A stretch of 64,000 nucleotides of DNA, taken from Anadara kagoshimensis. Taxonomy: Eukaryota > Mollusca > Bivalvia > Arcoida > Arcidae. Each line of letters begins with the position of its first letter. Within the stretch, counting starts at the first letter, position 1. The stretch covers positions 27,659,083-27,723,082 of the forward strand of contig CM037874.1 in assembly GCA_021292105.1 (NCBI GenBank). Reading direction: 5' to 3'. This document shows positions 11,680 to 23,750 of the stretch, in pieces. The translations under genes and the position numbers were made by a program. The notes below the pieces were generated by a model. That model made no database searches and was not told where the DNA came from. It saw only the letters and a list, made by a program, of their open reading frames with translations.

Positions 11680-11755
11680 GCGGTGATCCCTATATGACTC
11701 AACCAAATAAAGAGAAAAGACACAAAATAAACCAAAATGGCCTAATTAACAGCCA
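11463..11755 (+). repeat. (GA)n tracts with duplicated flanks
   Basis: Two pure GA runs (about 11476-11540 and 11616-11678), each preceded by ACAGATTGACAGAG and followed by GGTGAT(GA)TCCCTATATGAC-like sequence: a tandem duplication of about 145 bases. The 84-residue open frame here is a (SL)n artefact. Confidence 0.85.
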
Positions 11756-13382
11756 TATTTTATAACTAGTGTGTTAAATATGACTGAATATAAAGTTGCT
11801 CGATAAATGGCATACATATATTTAATAAGACCTTATTAAAACTACATGCATTGGTTACCTATTAATCGTTTGACACCCTTGATTGACGCTTTTGATTATT
11901 AGATTCTTAGGTAGACTTATTAAGGCCAAAGTCTTAATATACCATTCCAATCTATGTATATGAAATAGGTCTTTCTACAACATAATAATCCAAATTGAAA
12001 TAAAAAAAGTGAACAAGTATAATATCAACAAATTAAACCTACAAATTTCCAATGCACCTTTCTATATACATATACTAAGTATTATCATACATATAAACAT
12101 AATGACATTGAACTAGTCATCCTATTTGTGCATCATCGCCTATAGCTAGCGACGTCTCGATATAAGTGAAATATTCTTGACTGGGACGTTAAACACCATT
12201 ACTCAACTCAACTTAACTCATCCTATTTAAATAATTTGTGTTTTATTTTCATAGTAAGTCAAGAAAATATTTATTTTCAGAGGAACAGAGAAAATAATAA
12301 GTATTTACCATAAATATATATCATTGCATAATAACCCAAAGTGTCAAGGTTGTCTGATGCCTACCTCTTAAACGCCAAATGCAAAGAAAAAACAAACTGA
12401 ATTGTTTATACTAGGATTATTTATAGGAATAATACTCGTAACGAAAGTCGAATCGTGACACGATCCGGTTTGTAAATAAAAAACGCAATTTTTAAGGAAA
12501 AATTGAAAACTGAAATTACCCTGACAAAAGAGACTAAAAGGGCAGTCCAAAATTGTAACCCTGATATAAAGTCTATATGTGGAAGTAAATAAAGTTCAAT
12601 AAAAGTTCAATAAATAAATTTCATTGCTCGTCCTATTACTGAAACTAGATTGTCATCAGCAGACCGTGTTTATTAGACAAATTCGTCCCTGATGTCCTAT
12701 CTTCTTAAGAGAATCTAGAAACAATTACTGATCTCTATTAATAAATCCAATGAGACCCCAAAGATGTATTATATTTACCCTTAGTGTATGTGGCAGGAAA
12801 ATTTAGACTATCGTTAGCAACAGCATGATGTGCCGAAACAACAACGCCATCAGGCATGTAAGCAACGTCGGTCTGTTTTAATTTGGAAAGCTTAAATTTA
12901 TCAACATTGGACGTAGGAGTAGATATTTTAACAAACTTGTTTTAAATGATTTCTTAACAGGGATTCATGTTAGCATTGATATCATAGTTTTATTAACACA
13001 TCAAAATTGCAATGTAAATTGTGAATGAACGACATTTGCTTACAAAATCTATGTCTTACACTGTCAATGGTGATGTGTTATTTTGTTTTAACATTCATAA
13101 ATAGCCTACCTTTACGATTATATTTCAATATTCTAGCTTTACTATCCGCCGTGTATCGAATTCCGTTCTCTATTAGAAATCTGTCTCTATTGCAAGTAAA
13201 TACCACACTATTCAGTCAAATAAACTAGTTTTTAAATATAATTTTAAAGTACTTGTTTAAAATCATTTATAATATCAGTTCCAATGCCGTCAGTACTAGT
13301 CAGAAAAACAGTTATTTATAAATGTCGATAAAGGGAATAGGTTCGTTACAAATAACTTCTAATTCTATTACATTGAGATATA
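11756..13382. other. No gene recognised beyond a SINE-2 fragment
   Basis: Frames under 70 codons without recognisable motifs. Confidence 0.5.
12133..12220 (+). repeat. SINE-2 3' fragment
   Basis: Carries GCGACGTCTCGATATAAGTG and TTCTTGACTGGGACGTTAAA, ending in a (CTCAA)-type tail. Confidence 0.65.
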
Positions 13383-13630
13383 TACAGTACAGACCTGTCA
13401 AAATTTAAAGTTTAACATTTACCTAATAAATTAGTGCCGAATCGGCAGCTCAACTCGGCCTCTCGTGAGGTTATCTTAACAGTTTTTCGGCAGCTGCTAA
13501 CACTATCTATCGTCATCTTTTCGGCCACTAAAATCGGCATCTTTTCGGCCCTTAGCTATCTATTTCTAGGCTACTCGAAAGCCAAGTTTCGACTCGGTGG
13601 GTGTTTAACTTTTGACAGGTGAGTACTGTA
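13383..13630. repeat. MITE-B foldback element
   Basis: Left end TACAGTACAGACCTGTC, right end TTTTGACAGGTGAGTACTGTA. The core has repeated TCTTTTCGGCC motifs, an incipient internal repeat. Confidence 0.75.
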
Positions 13631-14239
13631 ACTATTTATTTACACATTGGATTTGGCAACCGTTTTAGTAACCCGATCTGTCTATTTGTCTTGTTACATA
13701 TTTTTCACCGAATTTTTAAAATGAATATTTAATATTTTTGTTCATGCGTGGCTTCTTATGGCAATGACATTACATAACACTGAACAAAAACAAAGTAAAA
13801 AGTTCGTTGACATAACACAAATACATGTAATACAGTGGAATGCAGTGGATTAATTGAATTTTACGCTCAAAGATTCTTTCACATATATCGAGGCTGTCAA
13901 TTCATGGAAGTGGAGGAAACTGGAGTGGTCGGAGAAATTCACCAAATTTCGGCTAGCGAACTGACAAACTTTCCCCACACTTAACCATATTCATTATTAC
14001 TAAAACCTCGTTTTTCACAGATTATAGCCACATTTTATAAAACTTTACTTTTTTTTCCTTGTGCCCTAATACACAATATCAGTCTCTGCTCAAAATCTCA
14101 TTAAAAAATTGTACACTTCTCCGTAAATTTTTTTTTACCTCCCAATAAAATGATGACACTGGAAAGCATTGTAAATTTTTGTAAAATGTGAACACAATCT
14201 CTGAAAAAAAACGGTGTTTTAGAAATAATGAATATGGTT

Positions 14240-14334
14240 TAGGATCTGTCTCAAGTGGAATTCGAACCCAGGCGATGCAAGGCACTGTGATCCGTAAGTT
14301 CGCGCTTTAGATCAACCGGCCAACGAGGCCTCTT
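14240..14334 (-). repeat. tRNA-like SINE head relic
   Basis: Reverse strand reads box A TTGGCCGGTTGATCTAAAGC and box B GGGTTCGAATTCC about 45 bases apart. The arms do not close into a convincing tRNA, so a SINE head is preferred. Confidence 0.5.
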
Positions 14335-14611
14335 ATTAGAAAGCTGTAAATAAGACACAAGCCTTGCTGTTATTGCTTCCTGTATTCCAACACATACACT
14401 ACATGCCCATTGGAAGGTCCGCTGCTAGGTCAAATGCGGATTCTTTTTTTTTTCTAAATGTGCATATCTATAGATATCTGATTGGGATGGCTGTGGAACT
14501 TTGAGTAGTACTATTAATACACTACTTGGTCATTTGTCATTACCTCCAGTGTCTGTCCAAAGTCAGGCGTTTTATAACCAGTGGTGTCAATACATGTATC
14601 AGTGTTGTCAA

Positions 14612-14652
14612 TACGTGTGTGTGTGTGTGTGGTGTGTGTGTGTGTGTGTTTG
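14612..14652 (+). repeat. (GT)n microsatellite
   Basis: Interrupted GT run. No gene context. Confidence 0.9.
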
Positions 14653-14967
14653 TCGTGTTCTAAATTTGATTTTTTTTCGATATAGAACTAGTCATTCAAA
14701 ATTAATCCATTGCTACTTAAATTTTAAAACAATAAGCATATGACACAGACATTAATATTATTTTTCCTTTATGGTACCTCAAATCAGAACTGTCTCTAAG
14801 TCGTCATGGAAAGACTAATATTTGTTTAAAGTTCATTACTAATTATACACCCACCACTGAAAGTATCTATATATATCTGTGTAGTTAAAAGCCTCGGAAA
14901 TAAATATTTAAAAATCACCATAATATACAAATGGACATGTAATGTGTTATTACGAGTGTCAGTATTG

Positions 14968-15176
14968 TACAGACCTGTCAAAAGTTTAATACTGAGTTAA
15001 CCCAAAAGAGTCGATGCTCGGCTGTCGATTGGCCGAGATATTGGTAGCTAGTGACGAGAAAAATCCCGAGAGATAGTAAATAGCTACCGAAAAGATGTCG
15101 AGATATAGCTAACGAGATGAGAAGTCGATTCGGCACTTATTCTTTAGCTTGATGTTAAACTTTCGACAGGCCTGTA
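14968..15176. repeat. MITE-B foldback element
   Basis: Left end TACAGACCTGTCAAAAG, right end CTTTCGACAGGCCTGTA; internal GTCGAGATATAGCTAACGAG. Confidence 0.75.
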
Positions 15177-15486
15177 CTTTAATTATACAGTTTTACTCAA
15201 TGATTCAAAGAATGGTAACGTCAACACCACACATAAAAGCTCTGGTATCTTAATGTGTTATTTTATTTTGACAATAAGTTTGCTTGTTCTAAAGATCGAC
15301 TTAAACATTGAGACGGTATCTTATACCCGGTCATTTTATTATTGAGATATTTACAGTACATTACAGTACATGTCTGTCGAAAATTTAACACTAAACTGAC
15401 GAATTTGTGCCAAATCGGCGGCTCATTTTGGCCCTTCGTTCCTCAGTATCTGTTATCTATCTAGATCTCGAGCTCTCGGCAGCTCT

Positions 15487-15835
15487 TCGAGGCCGCGGTG
15501 GCCTAATAGATAAGACGTCAGTCTACAAATCCAGGGTCTCTCACCGCTACGAGTTCGAGCCCCGCTCAGACCACATTTAGGACAGTGATTTTCCTTGCCG
15601 TTGACCGTTACTGGTTTACCTGGTATCAGTATAATGTGACTGGGGGTGGTACTTTTGTCTGCAGCATACTGACTCCGTGAGCAAGCACGTTAAAGTCGCC
15701 CTGAGTGCGCGCTAGTACAAGGCAGACCATAAACACACCCCGCTTCACATGCTTACTCGAACTTGTTCATAGATTAATCATTGCGAATAGCTGAAAAATT
15801 GTTGATGCGACGTTAAGCAACATTCAACCAATCAA
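15487..15835 (+). mobile_element. SINE-1, full-length, tRNA-derived
   Basis: The head has a pol III box A (TGGCCTAATAGATAAG) and box B (GAGTTCGAGCCCC), the body the conserved central block, and the end the tail GACGTTAAGCAACATTCAAC. A perfect 13-base target duplication TCTCGGCAGCTCT flanks it (15474-15486 and 15836-15848). Such elements move with LINE enzymes; it encodes no protein. Confidence 0.88.
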
Positions 15836-15853
15836 TCTCGGCAGCTCTCAAGT

Positions 15854-16091
15854 TACAGTACAGGCATGTCGAAAGTTTAACAGTGAGCCAACGAATTGGT
15901 GCCGCATTGGTGCCGAAGTGGTGCCGAATTGGTGCCGAATTGGCATCTCATCTCGGCCCCGCGCTATCTATATCTCTACACAGAGTTTCAGCAACCTCTG
16001 GAGCTTTTTGGTAACTCGGCAATTTCGCAATAGAGCTACGACTCCTTTTCTTTAGTTCTAAGTGTTTAACTCCCGACAGGCCTGTACTGTA
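15854..16091. repeat. MITE-B inserted within MITE-B
   Basis: Complete ends TACAGTACAGGCATGTCGAA and CCGACAGGCCTGTACTGTA. The left half has four short repeats of TGGTGCCGAA (about 15898-15945), again a young internal repeat. Confidence 0.7.
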
Positions 16092-16167
16092 GCTATCCTT
16101 ATCTCTGCCACTCAGCAGTCTGGCTCTATGTATGCTTAATGTCAAACTTTCGACAGATCTATACTGT

Positions 16168-17254
16168 TTCTTATACTCGGTTTTTAATTGAGACATATTA
16201 AGCAAATTGTCGTAGTTTTTTATATATATGTTATTCAATGGACATAAGATTCGGATATAGGTATTAGTTTAATTAAAGTTCTCTCTATACGTTTGCGACG
16301 TGGTTCTTTAGAATTTTAGTATTTGGAAAATTATATACATGTATTATATACATTTGTGCACTGAGAACCCGTACTTAAGTTGTGTATTAATTTTAGACTA
16401 TTAAACCAAGACCTTTATGTGCCATTAATGTATTTCAACCTTGACATAAATTAAAATTAACATATTTCTATATAAAGAGAATTCAATTCCTTGTTTTTTA
16501 CACAGTTTAAATGTTGCCGAAAACTCTTTAATTCACTCGGCAAAACTCGGCTATTTCCGTGACGTTCTATAACGTAAGTCGCCACCAAATTCTCTGAAAA
16601 GAAGTTATTGAAAATTAAAACACCACAATCGATTTATAGTTTGAGGTGGTTTGCATTCATATGATTAAAATACGTATTCGCTTATTTTAGTGGTGTGAAA
16701 TGTGACAACAGATCTAGATTGTTTGCTTCCGGCGAAGAAAACGTGAAGTTTGAGAATAACGAGTTGTAACGAGATTTGCCGAATGGCTTTCAAATTTGCT
16801 GCACCTCAGTTGCAGGTAGAATGAAGGAAGCTTTACATAAAGCTTTTAAACTTGAAGTAAAACCCCTAGAGTTGAGATAAAATGAGACAGACACGCCTAA
16901 TGTTTTGTCAACAGATAAAGGTGTTTATGACTTTAATTTTGACATTTAAATCTTTTTGATAAGAAACAATTTAGGAGATATCAAAAAAGTAATTTGCCGA
17001 TTATTGGCTCAAGTTAATGCTTGCGTTTTAAGATATTTTTCGATCAAAATGGAATCCCAAACAATATATCTCAAAGGATAAATACAAACCTTGATCGTTA
17101 TCTGAAAGTCCCCACCCAGACTATATAGCTGATTTTGAGGATTTATTAGAACTAATTAACTTCTGAAGTTAGATATGTAAACATATAAAATGTCTTAAGT
17201 CAAGCTTTTGATCATGAATATTTTTCCCAACAAGTCACAAAAACAAACATACCA
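16168..17254. other. Unassigned; weak candidate first exon
   Basis: Mostly AT-rich. At 16783-16815 a short frame MAFKFAAPQLQ ends at CAG|GTAGAA, a possible plus-strand first exon, but no partner exon was found. Confidence 0.2.
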
Positions 17255-17480
17255 ACCAATCTTCATATCACAATCCCAAAGTAAAAAATTTGAAACTCGA
17301 TTCAGCGTTCAAATGGAAAATAACCTAAAAACTAAAAATTTTGAAAACTGGCAAATTTAGTTAATTACGCGAACTTCAGGGAAGTGAGGCCGGGTGCTCC
17401 GGAAGGGTAAACACCTCCTGTTTGAATGAAATGAAAGAATGAAAGGAACATTAAACTACCATATGGGACGTGAGGTATAC
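17255..17480 (-). repeat. DR-1 dispersed repeat, reverse
   Basis: Contains GAAGTGAGGCCGGGTGCTCC and GGAAGGGTAAACACCTCCTG. It lies directly left of the 51-bp minisatellite. Confidence 0.55.
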
Positions 17481-17608
17481 ATGTATACACGCAGGGTAAT
17501 TTTCAGATTTTCAGTTTCGTCCTTACATCAGATCATTTCAACAATGTTGGGGTTTTTGTATCTTTTCATATTTAGGTGGATCCTCCTATATGAATATTCT
17601 TAATGAAA

Positions 17609-20600
17609 GGTCAAACGGACATGTCAAAATTGTTTACCTATCCCCACGTATTGGATAAATGTCAAACGGACAGGTCAATGTTGTTTACCTATCCCAACGT
17701 ATTGAATAAATGTCAAAGGGACAGGTCAATGTTGTTTACCTATCCCCACGTATTGAATAAAGGTCAAACGGACAGGTACCTATCCCCACGTATTGGATAA
17801 AGGTCAAACGGACAGGTCAATGGTGTTTGCCTATCCCCACGTATTGGATAAAGGTCAAACGAACAGGTCAATGTTGTTTACCTATCCCCACGTATTGGAT
17901 AAAGGTCAAACAGACAGGTCAATGTTGTTTGCCTATCCCCACGTATTGAATAAAGGTCAAACGGACAGGTCAATGTTGTTTACCTATCCTCACGTATTGG
18001 ATTAAGGTCAAACGAACAGGTCAATGTTGTTTACCTATCCCCACGTATTGGATAACGGTCCAACGGACAGGTCAATGTTGTTTACCTATCCCCGCGTATT
18101 GGATAAAGGTCAAACAAACAGGTCAATGTTGTTTACCTATCCCCACGTATTGGATAAAGGTCAAACAAACAGGTCAATGTTGTTTACCTATCCCCACTTA
18201 TTGGATAACAGTCAAACGAACAGGTCAATGTTGTTTACCTATCCCCACGTATTGGATAACGGTCCAACGGACAGGTCAATGTTGTTTACCTATTCCCGCG
18301 TATTGGATAAAGGTCAAACAAACAGGTCAATGTTGTTTACCCACCCCCACGTATTGGATAAAGGTCAAACGGACAGGTCAATGTTGTTTACCTATCCTCA
18401 CGTATTGGATAAAGGTCAAACGAACAGGTCAATGTTGTTTACCTATCCCCACGTATTGGATAAAGGTCAAACAAACAGGTCAATGTTGTTTACCTATCCC
18501 CACGTATTGGATAAAGGTCAAACGGACAGGTCAATGTTGTTTACCTATCCCCACGTATTGGATAAAGGTCAAACAAACAGGTCAATGTTGTTTACCTATC
18601 CCCACGTATTGGATAAAGGTCAAACGGACAGGTCAATGCTGTTTACCTATCCCCACGTATTGGATAAAGGTCAAACGGACAGGTCAATGTTGTTTACCTA
18701 TCCCCACGTATTGGATAAAGGTCAAACGGACAGGTCAATGTTGTTTACCTATCCCACGTATTGGATAAAGGTCAAACGGACAGGTCAATGTTGTTTACCT
18801 ATCCTCACGTATTGGATTAAGGTCAAACGAACAGGTCAATGTTGTTTACCTATCCCACGTATTGGATAAAGGTCAAACGGACAGGTCAATGTTGTTTACC
18901 TATCCTCGCGTATTGGATTAAGGTCAAACGAACAGGTCAATGTTGTTTACCTATCTCCACGTATTGGATAAAGGTCAAACGGACAGGTCAATGTTGTTTA
19001 CCTATCCTATTGGATTAAGGTCAAACGAACAGGTCAATGTTGTTTACCTATCCCCACGTATTGGATAAAGGTCAAGCGGACAGGTCAATGCTGTTTACCT
19101 ATCCCCACGTATTGGATAAAGGTCAAACAAACATGTCAATGTTGTTTACCTATCCCTACGTATTTGATAAAGGTTAAACGGACAGGTCAATGTTGTTTAT
19201 CTATCGCCACGTATTGGATAAAGGTCAAACGGACAGGTCAATGCTGTTTATCTATCCCCATGTATTGGATAAAGGTCAAACGGACAGGTCAATGTTGTTT
19301 ATCTATCGCCACGTATTGGATAAAGGTCAAACAGACAGGTCAATGTTGTTTACCTATCGCCACGTATTGGATAAAGGTCAAACGGACAGGTCAATGCTGT
19401 TTATCTATCCCCATGTATTGGATAAAGGTCAAACGGACAGGTCAATGTTGTTTATCTATCCCCACGTATTGGATAAAGGTCAAACGGACAGGTCAATGTT
19501 GTTTACCTATCCCCACGTATTGGATAAAGGTCAAACAGACAGGGCAATGCTGTTTACCTACCCCCACGTATTGGATAAAGGTCAAACGGACAGGTCAATG
19601 CTGTTTACCTATCCCCACGTATTGGATAAAGGTCAAATAAACATGTCAATTGTTGTTTACCAATCTCCACGTATTGGATAAAGGTCAAACGGACAGTCAT
19701 GTTGTTTACCTATCCCACGTATGGATAAGGTCAAACGGACAGGTCAATGTTGTTTACCTATCCCCACGGATTGGATAAAGGTCAAACGGACAGGTCAGTG
19801 TTGTTTATCTATCGCCACGTATTGGATAAAGGTCAAACAGACAGGTCAATGTTGTTTACCTATCCCCACGGATTGGATAAAGGTCAAACAGACAGGGCAA
19901 TGCTGTTTACCTACCCCCACGTATTGGATAAAGGTCAAACAAACATGTCAATGTTGTTTACCTATCCCCACGTATTGGATAAAGGTCAAACGGACAGGGC
20001 AATGCTGTTTACCTACCCCCACGTATTGGATAAAGGTCAAACGGACAGGTCAATGCTGTTTACCTATCCCCACGTATTGGATAAAGGTCAAACGGACAGG
20101 TCAATGTTGTTTACCTATCCCCACGGATTGGATAAAGGTCAAACAAACATGTCAATGTTGTTTACCTATCCCCACGTATTGGATAAAGGTCAAACGGACA
20201 GGTCAATGTTGTTTACCTATCCCCACGTATTGGATAAAGGTCAAACAAACATGTCAATGTTGTTTACCTATCCCCACGTATTGGATAAAGGTCAAACGGA
20301 CAGGTCAGTGTTGTTTATCTATCGCCACGTATTGGATAAAGGTCAAACGAACAGGGCAATGCTGTGTACCTACCCCCACGGATTGGATAAAGGTCAAACG
20401 GACAGGGCAATGCTGTTTACCTACCCCCACGGATTGGATAAAGGTCAAACGGACAGGGCAATGCTGTTTACCTACCCCCACGTATTGGATAAAGGTCAAA
20501 CAAACATGTCAATGCTGTTTACCTATCCCCACGTATTGGATAAAGGTCAAACGGACAGGTCAATGTTGTTTACCTATCCCCACGTATTGGATAAAGGTCA

Positions 20601-20731
20601 AACGGACAGGTCAATGTTGTTTACCTATCCCCACGTATTGGATAAAGGTCAAACGGACAGGTCAATGTTGTTTATCTATCGCCACGTATTGAATAAAGGT
20701 CAAACGAACAGGTCAATGTTGTTTGCCTATA
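17609..20731 (+). repeat. Minisatellite, 51-bp unit, about 61 copies
   Basis: Unit parts are GGTCAAACGGACAGGTCAAT, GTTGTTTACCTATCCCC and ACGTATTGGATAAA. Because 51 is 17 codons, several frames stay open for up to 330 codons, one repeating MLFTYPHVLDKGQTDRS. Frames shift at single-base indels, two plus frames are open at once, and there are no splice or start signals, so it is not a gene. Variants (GGTC/GGGC; CGGA/CAAA; GATT/TATT) are interspersed, suggesting several rounds of expansion. Confidence 0.95.
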
Positions 20732-21078
20732 GCTCATAATTCCCACATTAACTGTTTATAAATAGAATAAATAGAATTGTTCATCTCCTTAATAAAGGTA
20801 TCATAATACTAAGATATATACATTTCAAACTAATTACAGACATAACTTCATTATTTGACATTGAAATTTAAAACCAAGATGGCGTGATAAGACCTAGCTC
20901 ATTAATAAGGAATACGACAAGGGTCATACACATGGTGACACTTATTTCAAATCTTCTAACAATATCATATAATGACATCAATTTTCGTCATTATTTGATC
21001 AACGGGGACTCTGTTGTTTCGTAATTAAATAGTCATAACTGTTTCAAACTTTGAACCTGTTACATATTTCAGTGTAAC

Positions 21079-21188
21079 TACAGTCAAACCTATCACAGAA
21101 AAAAAGCCACCGAAGGGAACCAGTAAAAGAGGGCTTTATGGACAGGTGGCCTTTATATAGAGTGGTCTTTAAGACAGGTTCGATTGTA
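21079..21188 (-). repeat. MITE-A copy
   Basis: Reverse orientation, shortened internally; outer ends TACAGTCAAACCTATC and GACAGGTTCGATTGTA. Confidence 0.65.
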
Positions 21189-21681
21189 AATAGTTAGTTA
21201 GTTTTTTCTTGTGATTTGTGGCAAAAATAGATAAACCGGTAGACAAAACCAATTTTGTTTATTGTCATTACCTGTAGGCATAAAATGTTGTAAAACGTTT
21301 ACATGTTATATTAAGATAAAGTAATTTTGGAGTATACTATTCTCAAAACTAAACATCTTATGATCATATACCAAATGAACGATTATAATAGAACATTTTG
21401 ATAGAGTTCAGAACGAAGATTGGGTGCAATGAAAGATCTTTGATTTCCAAGCAATAGGCGCAAACATTTGAATTACTCAATGAAACCATTAAAATGTCAC
21501 TTTATATCAATTAGTAAACCATCCAATTGGTTTTTGCAAACATTGCAATACTGACTACGAAAACTGAGTAAAGCTAACACTTAAAGCAATGACAAACATT
21601 TGTATTATGTTACGAGAACACTAACCATGCTACAAAATGTATTGGATTTGGAAATCACAAAAGGTTGACTAAAAAGTTAAC

Positions 21682-21682
<1 letters not shown>

Positions 21683-21729
<47 letters not shown>
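21683..21729 (+). repeat. (CT)n microsatellite
   Basis: Pure CT run of about 45 bases. Confidence 0.95.
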
Positions 21730-21732
<3 letters not shown>

Positions 21733-22599
21733 ATTGTTTTCTAAATGCGTCGAAACAAGATGATGTTCGTATATTGAACCCATGTATATAAAATCGATAC
21801 AAAGTCAACAATCAGAATTTATACCATTAATTGCCATTAACTTCGACAAGTAAATACAATGTCCATTTATAAAATCACTACATATTGTATCGAACCCTAT
21901 CTATCTGTTACCCAAATCCGAGATACCCATTTAAAGATATCACTTAGACAAAAGGTTAAATCGCCATTATTGTTTAAGAACAATTATATGCCGAAATCTT
22001 ATCCCAATCATCGTAATGGCAACTTAAGTCTCAATCAATGAATTCAATATCCAAATAAATCTTTAATTAAATAATACTGAAAAACAATTTTAATGCGTCT
22101 GTGTTTCGTGACAACAACATCGGACGGGTTTCCATACAGGCTTTTATTTCCGGTTGTTTTGAGTTCTATCGATGCGTGTTTTCCGTCTAACTGGTTTTAC
22201 ATATGTATCGATGTAAATGGTTACAGCCACAGCACATCTGTAACGGGCGATTTTTGTTAATTTTATCGATTCCCGTTTAATTAATACCAAATTTAATGGA
22301 TCTTGTATAATTATCTATCCTAGTGCCTGATTCTTTATAAATCAATTATATCGTCATTTATCAAGAATAAAACTAATTTCCTGAGTAACTACAATAGCCC
22401 GATTCTATGTCTGTAATTTTTATATGTAAAACATTTACATGCAAGTTACATAACATGTAACCTGATGTTGTGGTAAAATGCTTTAATGGTTACGAAATTA
22501 GCGATTTGTAAAGGATGTATTAAATTTCCTGCATACAAACGAATTTATATATTGGACCATAAACAAACAATAGTCTACTTCATCACAGTATTGTTGATA
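21730..22599. other. No gene recognised
   Basis: Short chance frames only. Confidence 0.5.
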
Positions 22600-22842
22600 A
22601 GTTTGATGTCTCTGTGTCCAGGATTGCCATGGATATATTTGACGTCCTATAGTTCCATGTTCCTTTCACACAATTTTGATTACACACTCGACGGGTGTAG
22701 CTAGCTAAACAGGAGGTGCTTACCCTTGCGGAGCACCCGGTCTTACTTCCCAGGTGGAAGTTCACGTGTCTAGCCTAACTTGTCAGTTCCAAAGTTTTTA
22801 CTTTGCTTCTGGACTGTGATTCGGACATGTTTTTGATTAAGA
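22600..22842 (+). repeat. DR-1 dispersed repeat
   Basis: Near-full copy, including GATGTCTCTGTGTCCAGGAT, AGGAGGTGCTTACCCTTGCG and GGAAGTTCACGTGTCTAGCC. Confidence 0.7.
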
Positions 22843-23010
22843 TGAGAATCTGTTTCATACTATCCAACATCAACAATGACGTACAGCAACATGGGTTATA
22901 ATGATTTCGTATCATCCTTTTCGAAACGACATTTCACGTTCTGATGACAATGAACACATCGAGTTTATTTTGAAAATTACAAATTGCCAGAAAATTGTGA
23001 GCGATCTTTA

Positions 23011-23139
23011 CCGCGTTATAATGTCGCATCAGCAATCTTTTAGCTATTTGCGACGATCGCAAGTTTGTTCATTTTTAAATTTCAATTTAAGAATAAGTGC
23101 AGGTGTGTTTTATGGTCTGCCTGGTACCACTTTCTAACG
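23011..23139 (-). repeat. SINE-1 fragment
   Basis: Contains ATAATGTCGCATCAGCAATC and TTTTATGGTCTGCCTGGTAC, the 3' body and tail of SINE-1 in reverse; the rest is missing. Confidence 0.6.
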
Positions 23140-23750
23140 ATGAAGATGCGTGCTGATTTTTTTCAGAATTCAAACCGTGCGCTCAAACAGCCAATTTCAT
23201 TCAAAATCTGGATTAAGCCATTACATCAGTGATAGAATAATTGTTCTATAAAATGTTACATAATTTCAATTAATTATAAAGAGAAGATAATTCTAAGCTT
23301 TCATGCTGACAGCCTTCCTGTATTACGTCGTGCTATCCAAAGAGCTCCTAGGACTTTTTATAATAAGTAAATATCAGTATTAATAACAGCATTACCTGTC
23401 TACTTTAGCCTAAAATTTCAGATATTCGACTCCGTTCTCAAACCGTTTAATTTCCCAGGTATTTTATAAAGATACGAAATCAATAAACACTTAAACACTT
23501 CTCAACTTTTACAATACAACAAGCACAGCATGACTTGTGTTCTATCTCAATTTACAAGATTTTATAATGGCGAAGAGTTAAAATGTCATTTATTGAAAAT
23601 CAAATCATCAAACGATTTGCTTCATTTATTTGTTACTTTTAATTTACTTAAAATCAAAATCTCAGTCCACTTATCTCGGAAAATTGCAAAATCAGACGAA
23701 GCCCTGCTAAGAACAAACAATACGTATTTATTATAATCCTTTTTTATAGT

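Larger units (their letters stand above)
15352..16167. repeat. MITE-B outer copy carrying two nested insertions
   Basis: Left part 15352-15486 and right part 16092-16167 belong to one MITE-B (ends TACAGTACATGTCTGTCGA and TTTCGACAGATCTATACTG). Between them sit a SINE-1 (15487-15835) and a second MITE-B (15854-16091). Confidence 0.65.

Noticed and set aside
17793-20739. Long open frames (281, 323 and 330 codons) encoding 17-residue repeats
   Set aside because: They follow from a 51-bp tandem unit without stops; two plus frames and a minus frame are open together, single-base indels shift the frame, and no flanking gene signals exist.
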